Below, piece after piece: positions 1 through 9,981 of a DNA stretch of 64,000 nt. The notes below the pieces were generated by a model. That model ran no database searches and was not told the origin of the DNA. It worked only from the letters and a program-made list of their open reading frames with translations. How positions within the stretch are numbered: position 1 is the stretch's first letter; each line of letters starts with the position of its first letter. The position numbers were made by a program, and so were the translations under genes. The DNA comes from Aminithiophilus ramosus (lineage in GTDB: Bacteria; Synergistota; Synergistia; Synergistales; Aminithiophilaceae), in assembly GCF_018069705.1 (NCBI RefSeq), contig NZ_CP072943.1:2481453-2545452 (forward strand), given 5' to 3'.

Positions 1-1641
1 CGGGCGGATGCCGGAAAAGGCGATCTCGACGTCGCGGTAGGGCTCGCGGCCGTGGAGGCGGATGAGCATTTCGGCCAGTTCGACGATGCGCACGGGCTCG
101 CCCATGTCGAGGACGAAGAGCTCGCCGCCCCGCCCCAGGGCCGAGGCCTGGAGGACGAGGGAGACGGCCTCGGGGATGAGCATGAAATAGCGCCTCATCT
201 CGGGGTCGGTGACGGTGACGGGCCCGCCCCGCTCGATCTGGCGCTCGAACTTGGGGATGACGCTGCCCCGGCTGCCCAGGACGTTGCCGAAGCGGACGGC
301 CATGTAGGCCGTCTCGGGGAAGGATTCCTGCGTCTCCTCCAGCACCATCTCGGCCAGACGTTTCGTGGCACCCATGACGCTCGTGGGGTTGACGGCCTTG
401 TCGGTGGAGATCATGACCATGCGCGTGACGCGGAACTCTCCGGCCAGGCGCGCCACGGTGGCCGTGCCGAAGACGTTGACGCGGAGGGCCTCGGCGGCGT
501 TGCACTCCATGAGGGGGACATGCTTGTGGGCGGCGGCGTGGAAGACGACCTCGGGCCCCCAGGCGGCGAAGATCCGCCCCATGGAGGCCGAATCGGCCAC
601 GTCGGCGATGAGGGGGACGACGGGGACGGCCACGCCGCCGTCGCGCAGCTCTTCCAGCAGGGTGTAGATGGAGTGCTCGCCGTGACCCAGAAGGAGAAGC
701 TTCTTGGGGCCGTAGGCGAGGATCTGGCGGCAGATCTCGCTGCCGATGGAGCCGCCGGCGCCCGTGACGAGGACCGTCCGTCCCTCGACGACGGAGCGGA
801 TGCGGCCGTTGTCGAGGTGGATGGGCTCGCGGCGGAGGAGGTCCTCCAGGTTCACCTTGCGCAGGGCCGAGACGGAGACGCGGCCGCCGGCCAGGTCCTG
901 CATGGCCGGGATGACGCGGACCTGGAAGTGGCGCGACCGGAGCAGGTCCAGAATCTCCCTGATGCGCGTGCCCGGCAGGGAGGGCATGGCGATGACCACG
1001 TCGTCGACGCCGAGGCGTTCGGCCTCGCGGGGAAGGTCGGCGATGGGGCCCAGCACGGGGAGGGTGGCGATGATCTTGCCCTGTTTGCGCCCGTCGTCGT
1101 CGAAGAAGGCCACGGGGCGCAGGGCGCTGCCGGAGCGGAGCAGGTCCCGCGCCAGGAGGCTCCCCGCCTCGCCGGCGCCGATGATGAAGGTCTGGCGGAC
1201 CCGTTCGCCGCAGCGGCTGTTCTCGAGGCGGATGAGACGCCAGAGGAGGCGCGACCCGGCGATGAAGGAAAGCCCCAGGAAAATGGCGACGGCGAAGCTG
1301 CTCCGGGGGACGGGAATGCCCGCCAGGGCGACGACGACGATGGCCGCGACGGAGCCGGCGAAGTAGAAGCGGGCCAGGCGGTAGCACTCCTCGATGCTGG
1401 CCTGGAGCCAGTAGACGCGGTACTGGCCCGAGAGGACGAGGGCCCCCATGACGAGGGGGACGAAGAGGAAGATCAGGGCCTGGAAGGCGCCCAGGCTCTC
1501 GTGAGGAAGGCGGAAGGTGAAGCGCAGGGCCAGGGCCAGATAGGAGGCCAGAAGAAGGGCCACCCCGTCGACGAGGGCGACGGAGCCGCTGCGGGCGCCC
1601 AAGGCGCGCCAGAGATGCATCAGCCTCTGGTGAAAACGCAT
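1..1641 (-). CDS. Membrane nucleotide-sugar 4,6-dehydratase/epimerase, CapD/FlaA1-like (3' end outside window)
   Basis: The reverse strand is open from an ATG at 1641 to the window edge (547 codons), so the C-terminus is missing. The N-terminal part holds several hydrophobic helices (for example VALVDGVALLLASYLALALR). A CoA-binding-like Rossmann region follows (FIIGAGEAGSLLARDL), and from about residue 290 an NAD-dependent SDR domain begins with VTGAGGSIGSE, followed by AAAHKHVPLME, STDKAVNPTSVMGATKR and VRFGNVLGSRGSVIP. This layout belongs to the WbpM/PglF/CapD family of inner-membrane dehydratases, which convert UDP-N-acetylhexosamine to 4-keto-6-deoxy intermediates for O-antigen or capsule. 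It lies 40 bp downstream of the Wzz gene on the same strand and probably shares its transcript. In-frame GTG codons just upstream make the exact start uncertain. The sugar substrate cannot be read from the sequence. Confidence 0.88.
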   Translation of the reverse strand, partial: MRFHQRLMHLWRALGARSGSVALVDGVALLLASYLALALRFTFRLPHESLGAFQALIFLFVPLVMGALVLSGQYRVYWLQASIEECYRLARFYFAGSVAAIVVVALAGIPVPRSSFAVAIFLGLSFIAGSRLLWRLIRLENSRCGERVRQTFIIGAGEAGSLLARDLLRSGSALRPVAFFDDDGRKQGKIIATLPVLGPIADLPREAERLGVDDVVIAMPSLPGTRIREILDLLRSRHFQVRVIPAMQDLAGGRVSVSALRKVNLEDLLRREPIHLDNGRIRSVVEGRTVLVTGAGGSIGSEICRQILAYGPKKLLLLGHGEHSIYTLLEELRDGGVAVPVVPLIADVADSASMGRIFAAWGPEVVFHAAAHKHVPLMECNAAEALRVNVFGTATVARLAGEFRVTRMVMISTDKAVNPTSVMGATKRLAEMVLEETQESFPETAYMAVRFGNVLGSRGSVIPKFERQIERGGPVTVTDPEMRRYFMLIPEAVSLVLQASALGRGGELFVLDMGEPVRIVELAEMLIRLHGREPYRDVEIAFSGIRP

Positions 1642-1681
1642 CCTCACATGAAACACCTGCTTTTCTTCGCCCCCGTCGCCC

Positions 1682-2896
1682 TCAGGCGAGACGGCGTTTT
1701 TTGCGGAAGGAAAGGGCTTCTTTCAGGGCGGCGATCTTGGCCGCGCGCTCCGGGTCGGCCTTGGCCGACCGCACGAATTCGAGGACGAAGGCGCCGAAGA
1801 GGGAGACGAAGCCGCCCAGGACCGTGGCCAGGACGACCATGAGGGTCCGCTTGGGCTTGACGCGCCTGTCGGGGACGACGGCCTCGTCGACGACCTGGAT
1901 GACGGTGGGCTCGTTGGCCTCGGCCATGCGGGCCTGCTCGTACTGTTTGAGGAGGAGGCCGTAGAGGGTCTCGTTGAACCTGAGGTCCCGCAGCAGGCGG
2001 GCATACTCGAGCCCCGCGTCGGGCAGATCCTTGAGGGGGACGACGCCCATCTCCGACCCGGCCTGGGCCTCGAGACGGGCCAGCTGCTCCCGCAGCCCGG
2101 CCAGTTCGGCCCGGAGGCGCTGGACCTGGGGGTTCTGGGCCGTGCCGAAGGTGCGGGCCGAGCCCAGGGCCACCTCCTTGGCGGCCACCTCGGCCCGGAG
2201 CTTGGCGATGGCGTCCATGAGGGCCGTCACCTGGGCCCCGGCGTCGAGGATGCCCGAGGCCTTCTGGTACTCCCTTAGGGCGTCTTCGGTGCGGATGAGG
2301 TCGAGCTGGGCCTTCTTGAGCTGCTCCTCCAGGAAGAGGCGCTGCTGCGAGGCCTGGGTGATGGAAAGGCCCTGAAGGACCAGGCGCAGCTCGTCGACGA
2401 AGGCGTTGGTCATCTCCGCCGCCAGGGCCGGGTCCGTATCCTGGTAGGAGAGGGAGATGATGCCCGTCTTGGCGTCGGCCTGGGCCGAAAGGTTGTCGGA
2501 GACGGCCTTCCGGGCCTGGTCGGCGAACTCGGCCTCGTAGCGGGCCATGAGGTCGAAGCGGGCGATGATGCGGTCGGCGACGGTGCGGCTTTTGACGATG
2601 CCGACGATGAGGTCGCCCTGGCTGCTCCCCCCAAGGGCACCGGCGGCAAAGTCGGGAACGCCCATCTGGGCCAGAAGGGCCGAAGCCCCGCTGCCGCTGC
2701 CTGTCGGAGGCACGAGGCGCGTCGTCCCCTGGTAGACGGGCGTGGAGAGGAGGGCCACGACGATGGCGACGACGGCGAAAAGCGTCGTCGTGAGGAAGAT
2801 GAATTTTTTGTGGCGGGCCAGGACGAGAAGGAGGTCCAAAAGGTCGATTTCGTCCTCTTCCGCCGCTCTGGGGCAGGTCTGCTCGGTCTCGGTCAT
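1682..2896 (-). CDS. Wzz-type polysaccharide chain-length determinant
   Basis: 404 residues from the ATG at 2896, which has AAGGAG seven bases upstream; a longer reading from 2938 adds 14 residues but lacks a good ribosome site. The protein has a short cytoplasmic acidic N-terminus (DEIDLLDLLLVLARHKK), a first membrane helix at about residues 33-55, a long periplasmic part rich in heptad-like Glu/Lys/Arg (about 160-300, predicted coiled coil), and a second membrane helix near 360-383 followed by a basic tail. This is the topology of Wzz/PCP-1 co-polymerases, which set the modal length of O-antigen or exopolysaccharide. No C-terminal tyrosine kinase domain is present. Its neighbours are the Wza-like exporter upstream and the CapD-like enzyme downstream. 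Confidence 0.88.
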   Translation of the reverse strand: MTETEQTCPRAAEEDEIDLLDLLLVLARHKKFIFLTTTLFAVVAIVVALLSTPVYQGTTRLVPPTGSGSGASALLAQMGVPDFAAGALGGSSQGDLIVGIVKSRTVADRIIARFDLMARYEAEFADQARKAVSDNLSAQADAKTGIISLSYQDTDPALAAEMTNAFVDELRLVLQGLSITQASQQRLFLEEQLKKAQLDLIRTEDALREYQKASGILDAGAQVTALMDAIAKLRAEVAAKEVALGSARTFGTAQNPQVQRLRAELAGLREQLARLEAQAGSEMGVVPLKDLPDAGLEYARLLRDLRFNETLYGLLLKQYEQARMAEANEPTVIQVVDEAVVPDRRVKPKRTLMVVLATVLGGFVSLFGAFVLEFVRSAKADPERAAKIAALKEALSFRKKRRLA

Positions 2897-2938
2897 CGGT
2901 CGGCTCCTTCGGGCGAGGCGATAGGGACTGAAAGGCAA

Positions 2939-3059
2939 GGATAAACATTTCAGTCCAATTTTAGCATAAGGGGCGAGATGGGTGATTAAATTAGTATCAT
3001 TCTAATGTATCCTGACTCTTTTTGCGGAAAGTTGAGGGGTTGCGCCGCCCGCGCAGCCG
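2939..3059 (-). promoter_or_regulatory. AT-rich leader/promoter region before wzz
   Basis: This interval between the terminator of the exporter gene and the Wzz gene is clearly AT-richer than its surroundings. On the minus strand it contains TTGGAC and TTAGAA -35-like and TAATTT/TATCCT -10-like hexamers, but none makes a convincing pair at 16-18 bp. It most likely carries the wzz promoter; the precise boxes are not assignable. Confidence 0.3.
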
Positions 3060-3105
3060 AAAGGCCGCGCCTCCTCGAAAGGTCTTTCGAAGAGGCGCGG
3101 CCTTT
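3060..3105 (-). terminator. Terminator after the Wza-like exporter
   Basis: A long stem (AAAGGCCGCGCCTC paired with its near-complement GAGGCGCGGCCTTT, with an inner TCGAAAG/CTTTCGA extension) starts 5 bp after the stop codon of the exporter gene. The ends are A/T-rich on both strands, so it could act in both directions. Confidence 0.75.
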
Positions 3106-3109
3106 CGAC

Positions 3110-5305
3110 TTAGTCGAGGACGACCTTGGCGGCGACGGCCACCTTGTAGACGATGTCGATGATGTCACGGAAGTCACGGAGGTTGTTTTTGACATCGATC
3201 TTCTCGGGGACGACGATGGCATCGCCCTCTTCGACGACGCGGGGCTTCTTGCCGTCGAGGCCCCGGACGGCCGATCCGTCGGCCTTGACGATATAGACGC
3301 GGCGGCGGTCGGCGTTGACGGAGAAGTCGCCGGCCTGGCGGATGTAGGCCGTGTAGGGCTGGCCGGGGCGGTAGACGAAGGCCGTGGGGCTATAGACGGC
3401 GCCGACGACGTTGATCGTCTGAGGGCGACGGGGGACAAAAAGCGTGTCTCCCTCGAGAAGTTCCATGTCGTAAGGCGACCCCTTGAGCAAGGCGTAGTTC
3501 TCCGGAATGGCGACGACGACGCGGCCGTCGGCGCGGGACTCCTTGAGCTTGGCCAGGAAACGGCTCTTCTGTTCGGCTTCGACCTGAACGAGCTGGGCGT
3601 CGCTGCCCGTCATGGCACTGCCTGCTGCTGCGGCGGCTCCTGAATAGAGCCCCTGCTCGAGGCGGCGGATCATCTCGTCGATCTGCTTCTGCTGCCCCGC
3701 CCGGACGGATTCGCGGCTGAAGACGGCACCGCCGGGGAAGGCCTCGCCGGTGAAGCCTCCGGCCCGTTCGATGAGGTCCGAGAGGCGTTCGCCCTTCTTG
3801 ATGGTGTAGGTGCCGGGGCTGCGGACCTGGCCGCCGACGGAGACGGTGGTGTAGAGGTCCCACTCGGGGACGTTGCGGATCTGGATGTAGTCGTTGGGCT
3901 TGAGGGACACGTCGTGGTTCCGCTCGCCCCTCAGGGCGGCGGCGAAGTCGACGGCGATGCGCTCCGTCACGGGCCCCTCCTGGGTGACGTGGACGCGGGT
4001 GATCTCGCCCTGGGTGGAGGCCGTGTAGAGAAGGCCGCCGGAGCGGTTGAGGACGTCGGACAGGCGGGTGTACCCCTCCTCGATGGCGTAGCTGCCGGGG
4101 TTGGCCACGGCGCCGGAGAGGACGACCGTCGATTTCTGGACGAGGACGGCGTAGACCTTGACGAGGTCGCCGTCCTGGAGGGCGATGTTCTTGCGGGGGT
4201 CGACGTCGAGATTTTCCAGGTCGGTCTCGAAGGTGGTGCGGTACTGGTTGTTCTCGGTGCGGTCCACCTGGAGGCGTCCCCTGAAGTGACGGCTCGTGAG
4301 GCCGCCGGCGACGGCGAGGAGGTCCTTCAGGCGGGCCTGACCCTTGATTTCGTAGTAGGCCGGCACCTTGACGTCGCCCGTGATGCCGACGAGGGCGCCC
4401 ACGGGGGGGATGAAGATGACGTCGCCCGGCATGAGGCGGACGTCCTTCGTCTTGTCGCCCTTGAGGAGGAGGTCGTAGACGTCGAAGGTGACGACGGTCT
4501 TGCCGCCCCGCTTGAGCTCGATGGCGCGCATCGTTCCCGACGGGCTGGGACCGCCCGAGGCGAGCAGGGCGTTGACGAGCGTCGACAGGGACGAGACGGT
4601 GTAGGCGCCGGGGCGGCGGGCGTTGCCCGTCACGTAGACGGTGAGGCTCCGGAGTTCGCCCATGGAGACGTTGATGTCGAAGTTGGTGAAGTACTGGCCG
4701 TAGGCCCCTTCGATGACATCCCGGGCCTGGGAGAAGGAGAGGCCGCCGACGCCGACGACGCCGGCCTGGGGCAGGGAGAGGTTGCCGTTGCGGTCGACGG
4801 TGACGGACCAGTTCCCCTCGACCATCCCCCAGACGTGGATGCGGACCACGTCGCCGGGGCCGATGACGTAGTCGGGACCGACGGGGACGTTGGAGACGGG
4901 AGCGAAGGTGCTGGGAGCGCCCCGGAAGAAGCCGTAGCCGAAACGGGAGAGCCTGGCGGTGATGCGGGCCCCCATGGCGCCCGTGATGTGGTCCAGCTCC
5001 TCTCCGTCGTAGTCGCCGTCGGGATCGACGGGAGCGAGGGTGTCGATCTCCTCGACGCCCTCGGGCGCCTCGGCTTCGCCTTCGTTTTCGGGAGCGGTTC
5101 CGTCTGGAACGGCGACGCCTTCGGGCGCCCCGCTCTGGAGGGTCCCCTCGGCCGACGGCGCCGCGCCTTCGGCCGAGACGGCCGGCCCTCCGCCGACGAC
5201 GGGAGCGGCCCCCGTGGCCGCCCGGGCGACGGCGGGCGGCACGAAGGCCAGGGCCAAGATAAACGCACAGATAAAGACTTTTTTCGATGATTTGCCGGAT
5301 TTCAT
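3110..5305 (-). CDS. Wza-like polysaccharide export protein with multiple SLBB domains
   Basis: 731 residues, with a Shine-Dalgarno AAGGGGAG six bases before the ATG. A signal peptide (residues 1-29, ending AVARA) is followed by a low-complexity Pro/Glu/Gly segment to about residue 95. The Poly_export domain starts near residue 143 (DYVIGPGDVVRIHVWG), and then several SLBB beta-grasp repeats follow (TVYVTGNARRPGAYTV, VGITGDVKVPAYYEIKG, VVLSGAVANPGSYAIEEG, VSVGGQVRSPGTYTIKKG, INVVGAVYSPTAFVYRPG). The protein is much longer than E. coli Wza (379 aa) and lacks a lipobox cysteine. It should form the outer-membrane/periplasmic exit channel for exopolysaccharide and work with the adjacent Wzz protein. 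It is transcribed away from the divergent gene at 5829. Confidence 0.9.
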   Translation of the reverse strand: MKSGKSSKKVFICAFILALAFVPPAVARAATGAAPVVGGGPAVSAEGAAPSAEGTLQSGAPEGVAVPDGTAPENEGEAEAPEGVEEIDTLAPVDPDGDYDGEELDHITGAMGARITARLSRFGYGFFRGAPSTFAPVSNVPVGPDYVIGPGDVVRIHVWGMVEGNWSVTVDRNGNLSLPQAGVVGVGGLSFSQARDVIEGAYGQYFTNFDINVSMGELRSLTVYVTGNARRPGAYTVSSLSTLVNALLASGGPSPSGTMRAIELKRGGKTVVTFDVYDLLLKGDKTKDVRLMPGDVIFIPPVGALVGITGDVKVPAYYEIKGQARLKDLLAVAGGLTSRHFRGRLQVDRTENNQYRTTFETDLENLDVDPRKNIALQDGDLVKVYAVLVQKSTVVLSGAVANPGSYAIEEGYTRLSDVLNRSGGLLYTASTQGEITRVHVTQEGPVTERIAVDFAAALRGERNHDVSLKPNDYIQIRNVPEWDLYTTVSVGGQVRSPGTYTIKKGERLSDLIERAGGFTGEAFPGGAVFSRESVRAGQQKQIDEMIRRLEQGLYSGAAAAAGSAMTGSDAQLVQVEAEQKSRFLAKLKESRADGRVVVAIPENYALLKGSPYDMELLEGDTLFVPRRPQTINVVGAVYSPTAFVYRPGQPYTAYIRQAGDFSVNADRRRVYIVKADGSAVRGLDGKKPRVVEEGDAIVVPEKIDVKNNLRDFRDIIDIVYKVAVAAKVVLD

Positions 5306-5639
5306 AGACGACTCCCCTTGTCGGACAGACTTTCAGCTCAATCATTCATACCCCTTACGGACGCCCCGCGTCAAGCCTGAAGAGCTTTTTGTTAACCCCC
5401 GGCCAGGCCGGGAGGAGGCGCCGGAAAGACGGAGGCGCCTGCCTCGGCCCCGCACCGGCGAGGCGATTCGAAGGGCTCCTGAATCCGTGGATCCGACGGA
5501 ATTTCTCTTGCAGAGCCTGCGGATTCGGGGAGGGGCGCGTCTTGTTTTTTCGCGACATCCGTCTATCATCGACGGTATATTGGAGAGGACGAAAACCGGA
5601 GGGGGCCAGGTCGAAGTCGGTATTTCCTGCAACTGCTTG
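5306..5639. other. Non-coding divergent intergenic region
   Basis: This is the left part of the 520-bp gap between the Wza-like gene and the divergent Synerg-CTERM gene. It contains a GC-rich inverted repeat (CCCGGCC AG GGCCGGG type) near 5398-5414. Short open frames here have no ribosome site or recognisable product. The promoter of the exporter should lie here but no clear box pair was found. Confidence 0.4.
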
Positions 5640-5668
5640 TTGTTTGGAGGCGCTTCATCTGCTAGTAT
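5640..5668 (+). promoter_or_regulatory. Predicted sigma-70 promoter for the Synerg-CTERM protein
   Basis: TTGTTT and TAGTAT are separated by 17 bp, about 160 bp upstream of the TTG start at 5829. The resulting leader of about 150 nt contains a CCGGCATCGCCGG hairpin, but no riboswitch class was recognised in it. Confidence 0.4.
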
Positions 5669-5828
5669 GTTGATTGTGGTCCCTTTTAAAGTGGCCTTTC
5701 GCTTCCCCCTCCTCTTTGAAAGGGAAGGCGCTTACCGGTTGACGGTGAACTGGGTGGCAGTAACGCGCAGGTGTGCCGGCATCGCCGGACGGATGGCAGG
5801 TCTCATAATCTTTGTGGAGGTGGTTGTT

Positions 5829-6635
5829 TTGAAGAAGTTCGGTCTGGTCTTCTGCTTTATCCTCGTCGCGTCCCTTTTCGCGGCGGGCGCCGTTTTCGCC
5901 GATACGGTCGATCCTCATGATCCCCACGCCCCCGTCAAGCCCGATCCCGTGAACCCGAACCTCGTCACCGTCGAGGCTCAGAACACTGCCGCCGCCGTCA
6001 CGACCCAGCTGGCCACGGTCAGTACCACCGCCCAGGCCAAAGTCAACGAGGCCCTCACCTCCATGGCCGCCGTCGGCTCCGACGGCAAGTACTATCCCAA
6101 CGCCGCCGCCAAGCAGGCCGCCTTCGAGGCCGCCGTCGACTTCCTCCCCGACGGGGCCACTTCGGCCGATCTCCTCGCCCTGCCCGTCTTCGTCGCCGCC
6201 CTTCCCGACGGCTCGCCCGCGGGAAGCACGGCCGACATCATGTTCCCCGTCGCCAACCTGGGGACCGAGTACGCCGGCAAGAAACCTTCCGAAATCCGGA
6301 TCATCAAGATCATCTCCTCCGATGACGTCGTGGTCTTCCAGCCCGTGACGAATCTGGCCCTCCTCGACGACGGCCGCTTCGCCGTCGTCACCGGAACGGC
6401 CGCTGCCGATGTCGTGACCGGCGCTCTCGTCGCCGGCACCGAGTACTCCGTCCGTCTGGCCATCAAGGACGGCGGCCGGTTCGACCTCGACGGCGAGGCC
6501 AACAGCGTCATCTTCGACCCCGCCATGATGTCCCCCGCCACGTACCATGACGACAGCTCTTCGGGCTGCTCGCTGGGCTTCGCCCCTGCGGCCCTGCTTC
6601 TTGCCGCTCCCCTGTTCTTCCTGAAGCGCAAGTAG
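5829..6635 (+). CDS. Secreted protein with C-terminal Synerg-CTERM sorting signal
   Basis: 268 residues. The chosen TTG start at 5829 has GGAGGT seven bases upstream and yields an immediate signal peptide (KKFGLVFCFILVASLFAAGAVFA). The mature part is Ala/Val/Asp-rich with no recognised enzymatic domain; the middle (about residues 140-235) looks like beta-sandwich segments. The C-terminus is SSSGCSLGFAPA, a hydrophobic helix (ALLLAAPLFF) and KRK. This three-part tail matches the Synerg-CTERM pattern, thought to direct processing and surface anchoring in Synergistetes, and the permuted subtilase at 10605 shares it. The protein is therefore probably exported and attached at the cell surface. Its function is unknown. 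Confidence 0.8.
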   Translation: MKKFGLVFCFILVASLFAAGAVFADTVDPHDPHAPVKPDPVNPNLVTVEAQNTAAAVTTQLATVSTTAQAKVNEALTSMAAVGSDGKYYPNAAAKQAAFEAAVDFLPDGATSADLLALPVFVAALPDGSPAGSTADIMFPVANLGTEYAGKKPSEIRIIKIISSDDVVVFQPVTNLALLDDGRFAVVTGTAAADVVTGALVAGTEYSVRLAIKDGGRFDLDGEANSVIFDPAMMSPATYHDDSSSGCSLGFAPAALLLAAPLFFLKRK

Positions 6636-6655
6636 GAATCTCCCGCCTCATCGGA

Positions 6656-6686
6656 GAGGGACCGGCCAATCCGGTCCCTCTTTTTT
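6656..6686 (+). terminator. Intrinsic terminator after the Synerg-CTERM gene
   Basis: A perfect 10-bp stem GAGGGACCGG / CCGGTCCCTC with a 5-nt loop is followed directly by six T residues. This is a textbook Rho-independent terminator 20 bp after the stop codon. Confidence 0.93.
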
Positions 6687-6694
6687 GTTATGAT
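6686..6694 (+). promoter_or_regulatory. Possible extended -10 promoter for the YjbH-like gene
   Basis: TGTTATGAT, an extended -10 element, begins in the last base of the preceding terminator T-run. It would start transcription about 30 nt before the GTG at 6730. No -35 match is visible. Confidence 0.3.
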
Positions 6695-6729
6695 GGAGCC
6701 ATCCTTCCCTCCGGGGGTGACCTGTTTCG

Positions 6730-8889
6730 GTGCGACGTCTCACGGCTTTTTTTCCGATCCTCCTTCTTCTCGCTTTCGGCGCTCTTCCTCCCGCCGAGGG
6801 CCTGACCCCTTCCGCCTCGAACGCGGGCTTCACGGGGCTCTGGGAGTATCCCTCGGCCCTCATGCCCGGCGACGGCGCCGGATGGATCGGCCTCTCGCGC
6901 TACCACCCCTATCAGCCCTACTACCTGAATCTGGGCTACCTGCCCTGGCTGGAGTTCAACGTCCGGCTCACCCGCTTCCTGACGAGCGACACGAGCAAGA
7001 ACGACCCCTCCTACGCCTGGGACGACTACATCGACAAGGCCATCGATCTCAAGGTGCTTCTGGCCCGGCAGAGGGGATTTTTGCCCAATCTGGCCGTCGG
7101 CGCGACGGACATTTCGGGCACGCGGATCCTCGACGCCGAGTATGTCGTGGCCACCTACGCCTTCGAGCGGGCGGCCTTCACCTTCGGCTACGGGACGGAG
7201 CGCTACGACGGCTTTTTCGGCGGCTTCGAGTGGGAGTTCGGCGACTGGCTGACCTTCAAGGCCGAGTACAGCCCCCTGGATTACAGCAGGGACGCCGCCT
7301 ACTCCTCGACGGGCATCGCGGCCGACCTGGGCAAGGAGAAGTGGAACGCCGGCTTCGTCTTCCGCCTTCCCTACAACCTCGACGCCTCGGTGAGCTACCA
7401 GAGGGGCGAGGAGTGGTGCTGGGGGCTGAGCTACCGTTTCGATCTTTCCCGTCCCCTCTTCGGAGGCAGGAAGCCCGAGCGTTTCGAGCCCGAGGCCTAC
7501 GAGGTCGTCGGCTGGGACGAGGCCGATTTCGCCCTCATCGCCGGGAAGATCATCGGCGACATCCAGAACAACCTGGGCATCCGCGACATCCACGTCTTTT
7601 TCGGCGACAGGCGCGTCCTCGTGGCCTACGAGAACATCGGCCACGCCTCTCAGGCCGAGGCCATGGCCCGGGCGCTGCTGCTGACGGCCTTCCACCTGCC
7701 CTGGGACGTGGAGGAGCTCGTCGTCGTCCCCCGCGTGAGGGGCCAGTCGCTGGTGCGGCTTTCCATCTCCGGAGAGCAGTGCGGCCTTTTGCGCCTTCAG
7801 CGGATGAACCGCTACGACGGTTCGGGCGCCGCCGTGGCCTGGACCGACGGAGACCCTTACGGCCGCGAGGCCGACGAGAGCTGGCCCCTCCACTACGGCC
7901 CCGACGGAAGCCAGAAGAAGGGACGCACGACGGCGAAGCTGATGGTCACGGCCGACGTCCGCATCGACAGGCCGACGACGAAACCCTTTTTCATGTCCCG
8001 TCAGAACCTGGATCTCGTCGTCGATCACCGCACCTCCGACGGCTGGGCGGCCCATCTCGACATCCGCCATCCCCTCAACAACGACATCGATATCTGGTGG
8101 GAGCCCTATCTCAACGACAACACGCGCATCTACAAGGGCGTGGTGAGCTACACCCGAAGCTTCGGCGACGGACTCTTCGCCCAGGCCGAGGCGGGCTGGC
8201 TCGACGAGCTCTGGGCCGGGGCCAACCTGTGGGGGCGGAAGTATCTGGGACAGGGCGATTTCTGGGTCGGGGCGAGGGCCAGCTACACCCATCCCCGCGA
8301 TTCCGACAAGTTCGCCTCCCTCTCCGATTCGAACTCTTTCGGCGGCAATACCCTTCACGGCTATTACCTGCGCTACTGGAACCCCGACGAGTGGCGCCTT
8401 TCCTGGTGGGCCCAGGCCGGCTATCACGAGAACCTCTACGACCTGGATCTGACGGCCGAGTACGGCCGCTTCATCAACGAGGACCAGGGCTACCGCCTTT
8501 CGGCCATGCGCTGGTGGAACGGCATCGGGCTGGGCTTCTACTATGTCGTCACCGACATCAAGATCCCCGGGGAGAGTTACACCCGCGTGGGGGCGACGCT
8601 GGACATCCCCGTGGGGGCCTTCTGGGGGACCGACAGCGCCCAGAGATGGAACGAGGATATCCGCATCAACTCGGCCTGGGTCTACGACGGAGGGCGCCAG
8701 CCCGGCGCCTGGCAGACGCCGGAGCAGCTCTGGGGCCAGCTTCAGCCCGAGAGGCTTCGGGGCAATCTCTACGAGGAGCTGGAGCGCCTCTGCGACGGAG
8801 CCCGCGGCGACGGCGATTCGCAGCCGGAACGGCCCGTCTACGGCCTCTACGACTACCTCAAGCGCGACATCTACCCCGAAATGTGGTAG
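6730..8889 (+). CDS. YjbH-like outer-membrane exopolysaccharide protein
   Basis: 719 residues starting at a GTG. The signal peptide is at about residues 1-24 ([21 protein letters not shown]). The mature start ([40 protein letters not shown]) and the many alternating aromatic beta-strands ([21 protein letters not shown] and the C-terminal [11 protein letters not shown]-like segments) match the YjbH/DUF940 family. These are large outer-membrane proteins encoded with capsule or exopolysaccharide secretion genes. The length of about 700 aa is normal for the family. A Wza-like exporter gene lies 1.4 kb away. It probably assists secretion or modification of the polysaccharide, though the biochemical role of YjbH proteins is poorly defined. 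The next gene follows after 40 bp on the same strand. Confidence 0.78.
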   Translation: MRRLTAFFPILLLLAFGALPPAEGLTPSASNAGFTGLWEYPSALMPGDGAGWIGLSRYHPYQPYYLNLGYLPWLEFNVRLTRFLTSDTSKNDPSYAWDDYIDKAIDLKVLLARQRGFLPNLAVGATDISGTRILDAEYVVATYAFERAAFTFGYGTERYDGFFGGFEWEFGDWLTFKAEYSPLDYSRDAAYSSTGIAADLGKEKWNAGFVFRLPYNLDASVSYQRGEEWCWGLSYRFDLSRPLFGGRKPERFEPEAYEVVGWDEADFALIAGKIIGDIQNNLGIRDIHVFFGDRRVLVAYENIGHASQAEAMARALLLTAFHLPWDVEELVVVPRVRGQSLVRLSISGEQCGLLRLQRMNRYDGSGAAVAWTDGDPYGREADESWPLHYGPDGSQKKGRTTAKLMVTADVRIDRPTTKPFFMSRQNLDLVVDHRTSDGWAAHLDIRHPLNNDIDIWWEPYLNDNTRIYKGVVSYTRSFGDGLFAQAEAGWLDELWAGANLWGRKYLGQGDFWVGARASYTHPRDSDKFASLSDSNSFGGNTLHGYYLRYWNPDEWRLSWWAQAGYHENLYDLDLTAEYGRFINEDQGYRLSAMRWWNGIGLGFYYVVTDIKIPGESYTRVGATLDIPVGAFWGTDSAQRWNEDIRINSAWVYDGGRQPGAWQTPEQLWGQLQPERLRGNLYEELERLCDGARGDGDSQPERPVYGLYDYLKRDIYPEMW

Positions 8890-8929
8890 AGCCCGGCGGT
8901 TTCGCAACCTGAAAAGAGGAGGTTCGCCC

Positions 8930-9979
8930 ATGCTGAAAGAGCTGCGGGTCAGAAACCTGACGGTTTTCTCCGAGGCCGAGTTGCACTTCAGCCCCGGTCT
9001 CAACGTTATCGTCGGAGAGAACGGAACGGGCAAGACTCACCTCCTCAAGGCGGCCTACTCCCTTCTGGCCGTCTCCGCCGAAGGAGGCCGCAAGTATAAG
9101 GAGACGCCTCCGACCAAGACGACGCTACAGACGGCCCTCGCCGAGAAGCTGACCGGCGTCTTCCGACCGGAAGCCCTGGGGAGGCTGGCACGGCGGCGAC
9201 GGGGAAGAACGCGTTGCGACCTGGCGCTTCAGTTCGAAGATGGCGCTTGCGATATCGCCTGCAGCTTCACGACGAACAGCAAGACGGAAGTTTCTGTCGA
9301 CAAAGCGCCGCTGCGGTGGGAACAATCGGAACCGATCTATTTCCCCACGCGGGAACTGCTTTCCATCTATCCCGATTTTGTCTCCGTTTACGAGAGGCAC
9401 TATCTCGAATTTGAGGAAACATGGCGCGATACATGCCTGCTGTTAGGGGCACCTTTGCGCAAGGGACCCAAAGAAAAATCGATATCGGATATTTTGGCTC
9501 CCATCGAAAAAAGCATGGGCGGAAGCATCGTCCTGGAATCAAACGGACGTTTCTATCTGAAAAAGCCAGAAGGCAATATGGAAATACACCTTGTCGCGGA
9601 AGGACATCGCAAATTGGCGATGATTGCCAGACTAATAGCTTCCGGGATTCTTCTTCAGAAAAATTATCTTTTTTGGGACGAACCAGAATCAAATCTCAAC
9701 CCAAAACTCACAAAGGCCATAGCTAGAACAATACTCAATTTATGTCAGTTAAATATACAAATATTCATCGCCACTCACGATCTTTTTCTACTGAGAGAGC
9801 TTGATTTGCTTTTCAAGGAAGCAAATAGATCAAATTCCTGTTATTTCGGTTTGCATGACGATGGGGAGAAGGTTTTGGTGCTTCAAGGTGAATCTATCGA
9901 CGATATCGGCGATATTGCATCTCTTGACGAGACCTTGGATCAATCCAACCGTTACCTTGATTTCAGTTCGGGAGATTGA
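8930..9979 (+). CDS. ABC/SMC-type AAA ATPase (AAA_21/OLD-like), putative defence ATPase
   Basis: 349 residues; the ATG at 8930 has AAGAGGAGG upstream. Walker A is GENGTGKT (residues 29-36), an ABC-signature-like [17 protein letters not shown] lies at about 223-239, Walker [11 protein letters not shown] at 245-254 is followed by a D-loop SNLNP, and an H-loop IATHD lies at 280-284. There is no TOPRIM domain, so it is not a complete OLD nuclease. It is coupled to a PD-(D/E)XK-like gene that starts 3 bp after its stop. The first half is GC-rich like the chromosome, but from about 9480 GC drops sharply, which suggests acquired DNA. ATPase-nuclease pairs of this kind are common in phage-defence systems such as Septu and Gabija, but this pair matches none that I can name. 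The defence role is inference. Confidence 0.8.
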   Translation: MLKELRVRNLTVFSEAELHFSPGLNVIVGENGTGKTHLLKAAYSLLAVSAEGGRKYKETPPTKTTLQTALAEKLTGVFRPEALGRLARRRRGRTRCDLALQFEDGACDIACSFTTNSKTEVSVDKAPLRWEQSEPIYFPTRELLSIYPDFVSVYERHYLEFEETWRDTCLLLGAPLRKGPKEKSISDILAPIEKSMGGSIVLESNGRFYLKKPEGNMEIHLVAEGHRKLAMIARLIASGILLQKNYLFWDEPESNLNPKLTKAIARTILNLCQLNIQIFIATHDLFLLRELDLLFKEANRSNSCYFGLHDDGEKVLVLQGESIDDIGDIASLDETLDQSNRYLDFSSGD

Positions 9980-9981
9980 CC

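Noticed and set aside
52-1842. A 596-codon plus-strand frame
   Set aside because: It is antisense to the CapD-like enzyme and has no recognisable domain, only Gly/Asp/Glu-rich composition typical of GC-rich shadows.
5675-5828. Possible cyclic di-GMP or other riboswitch in the leader of the Synerg-CTERM gene
   Set aside because: A hairpin is present, but the conserved blocks of known classes were not found.
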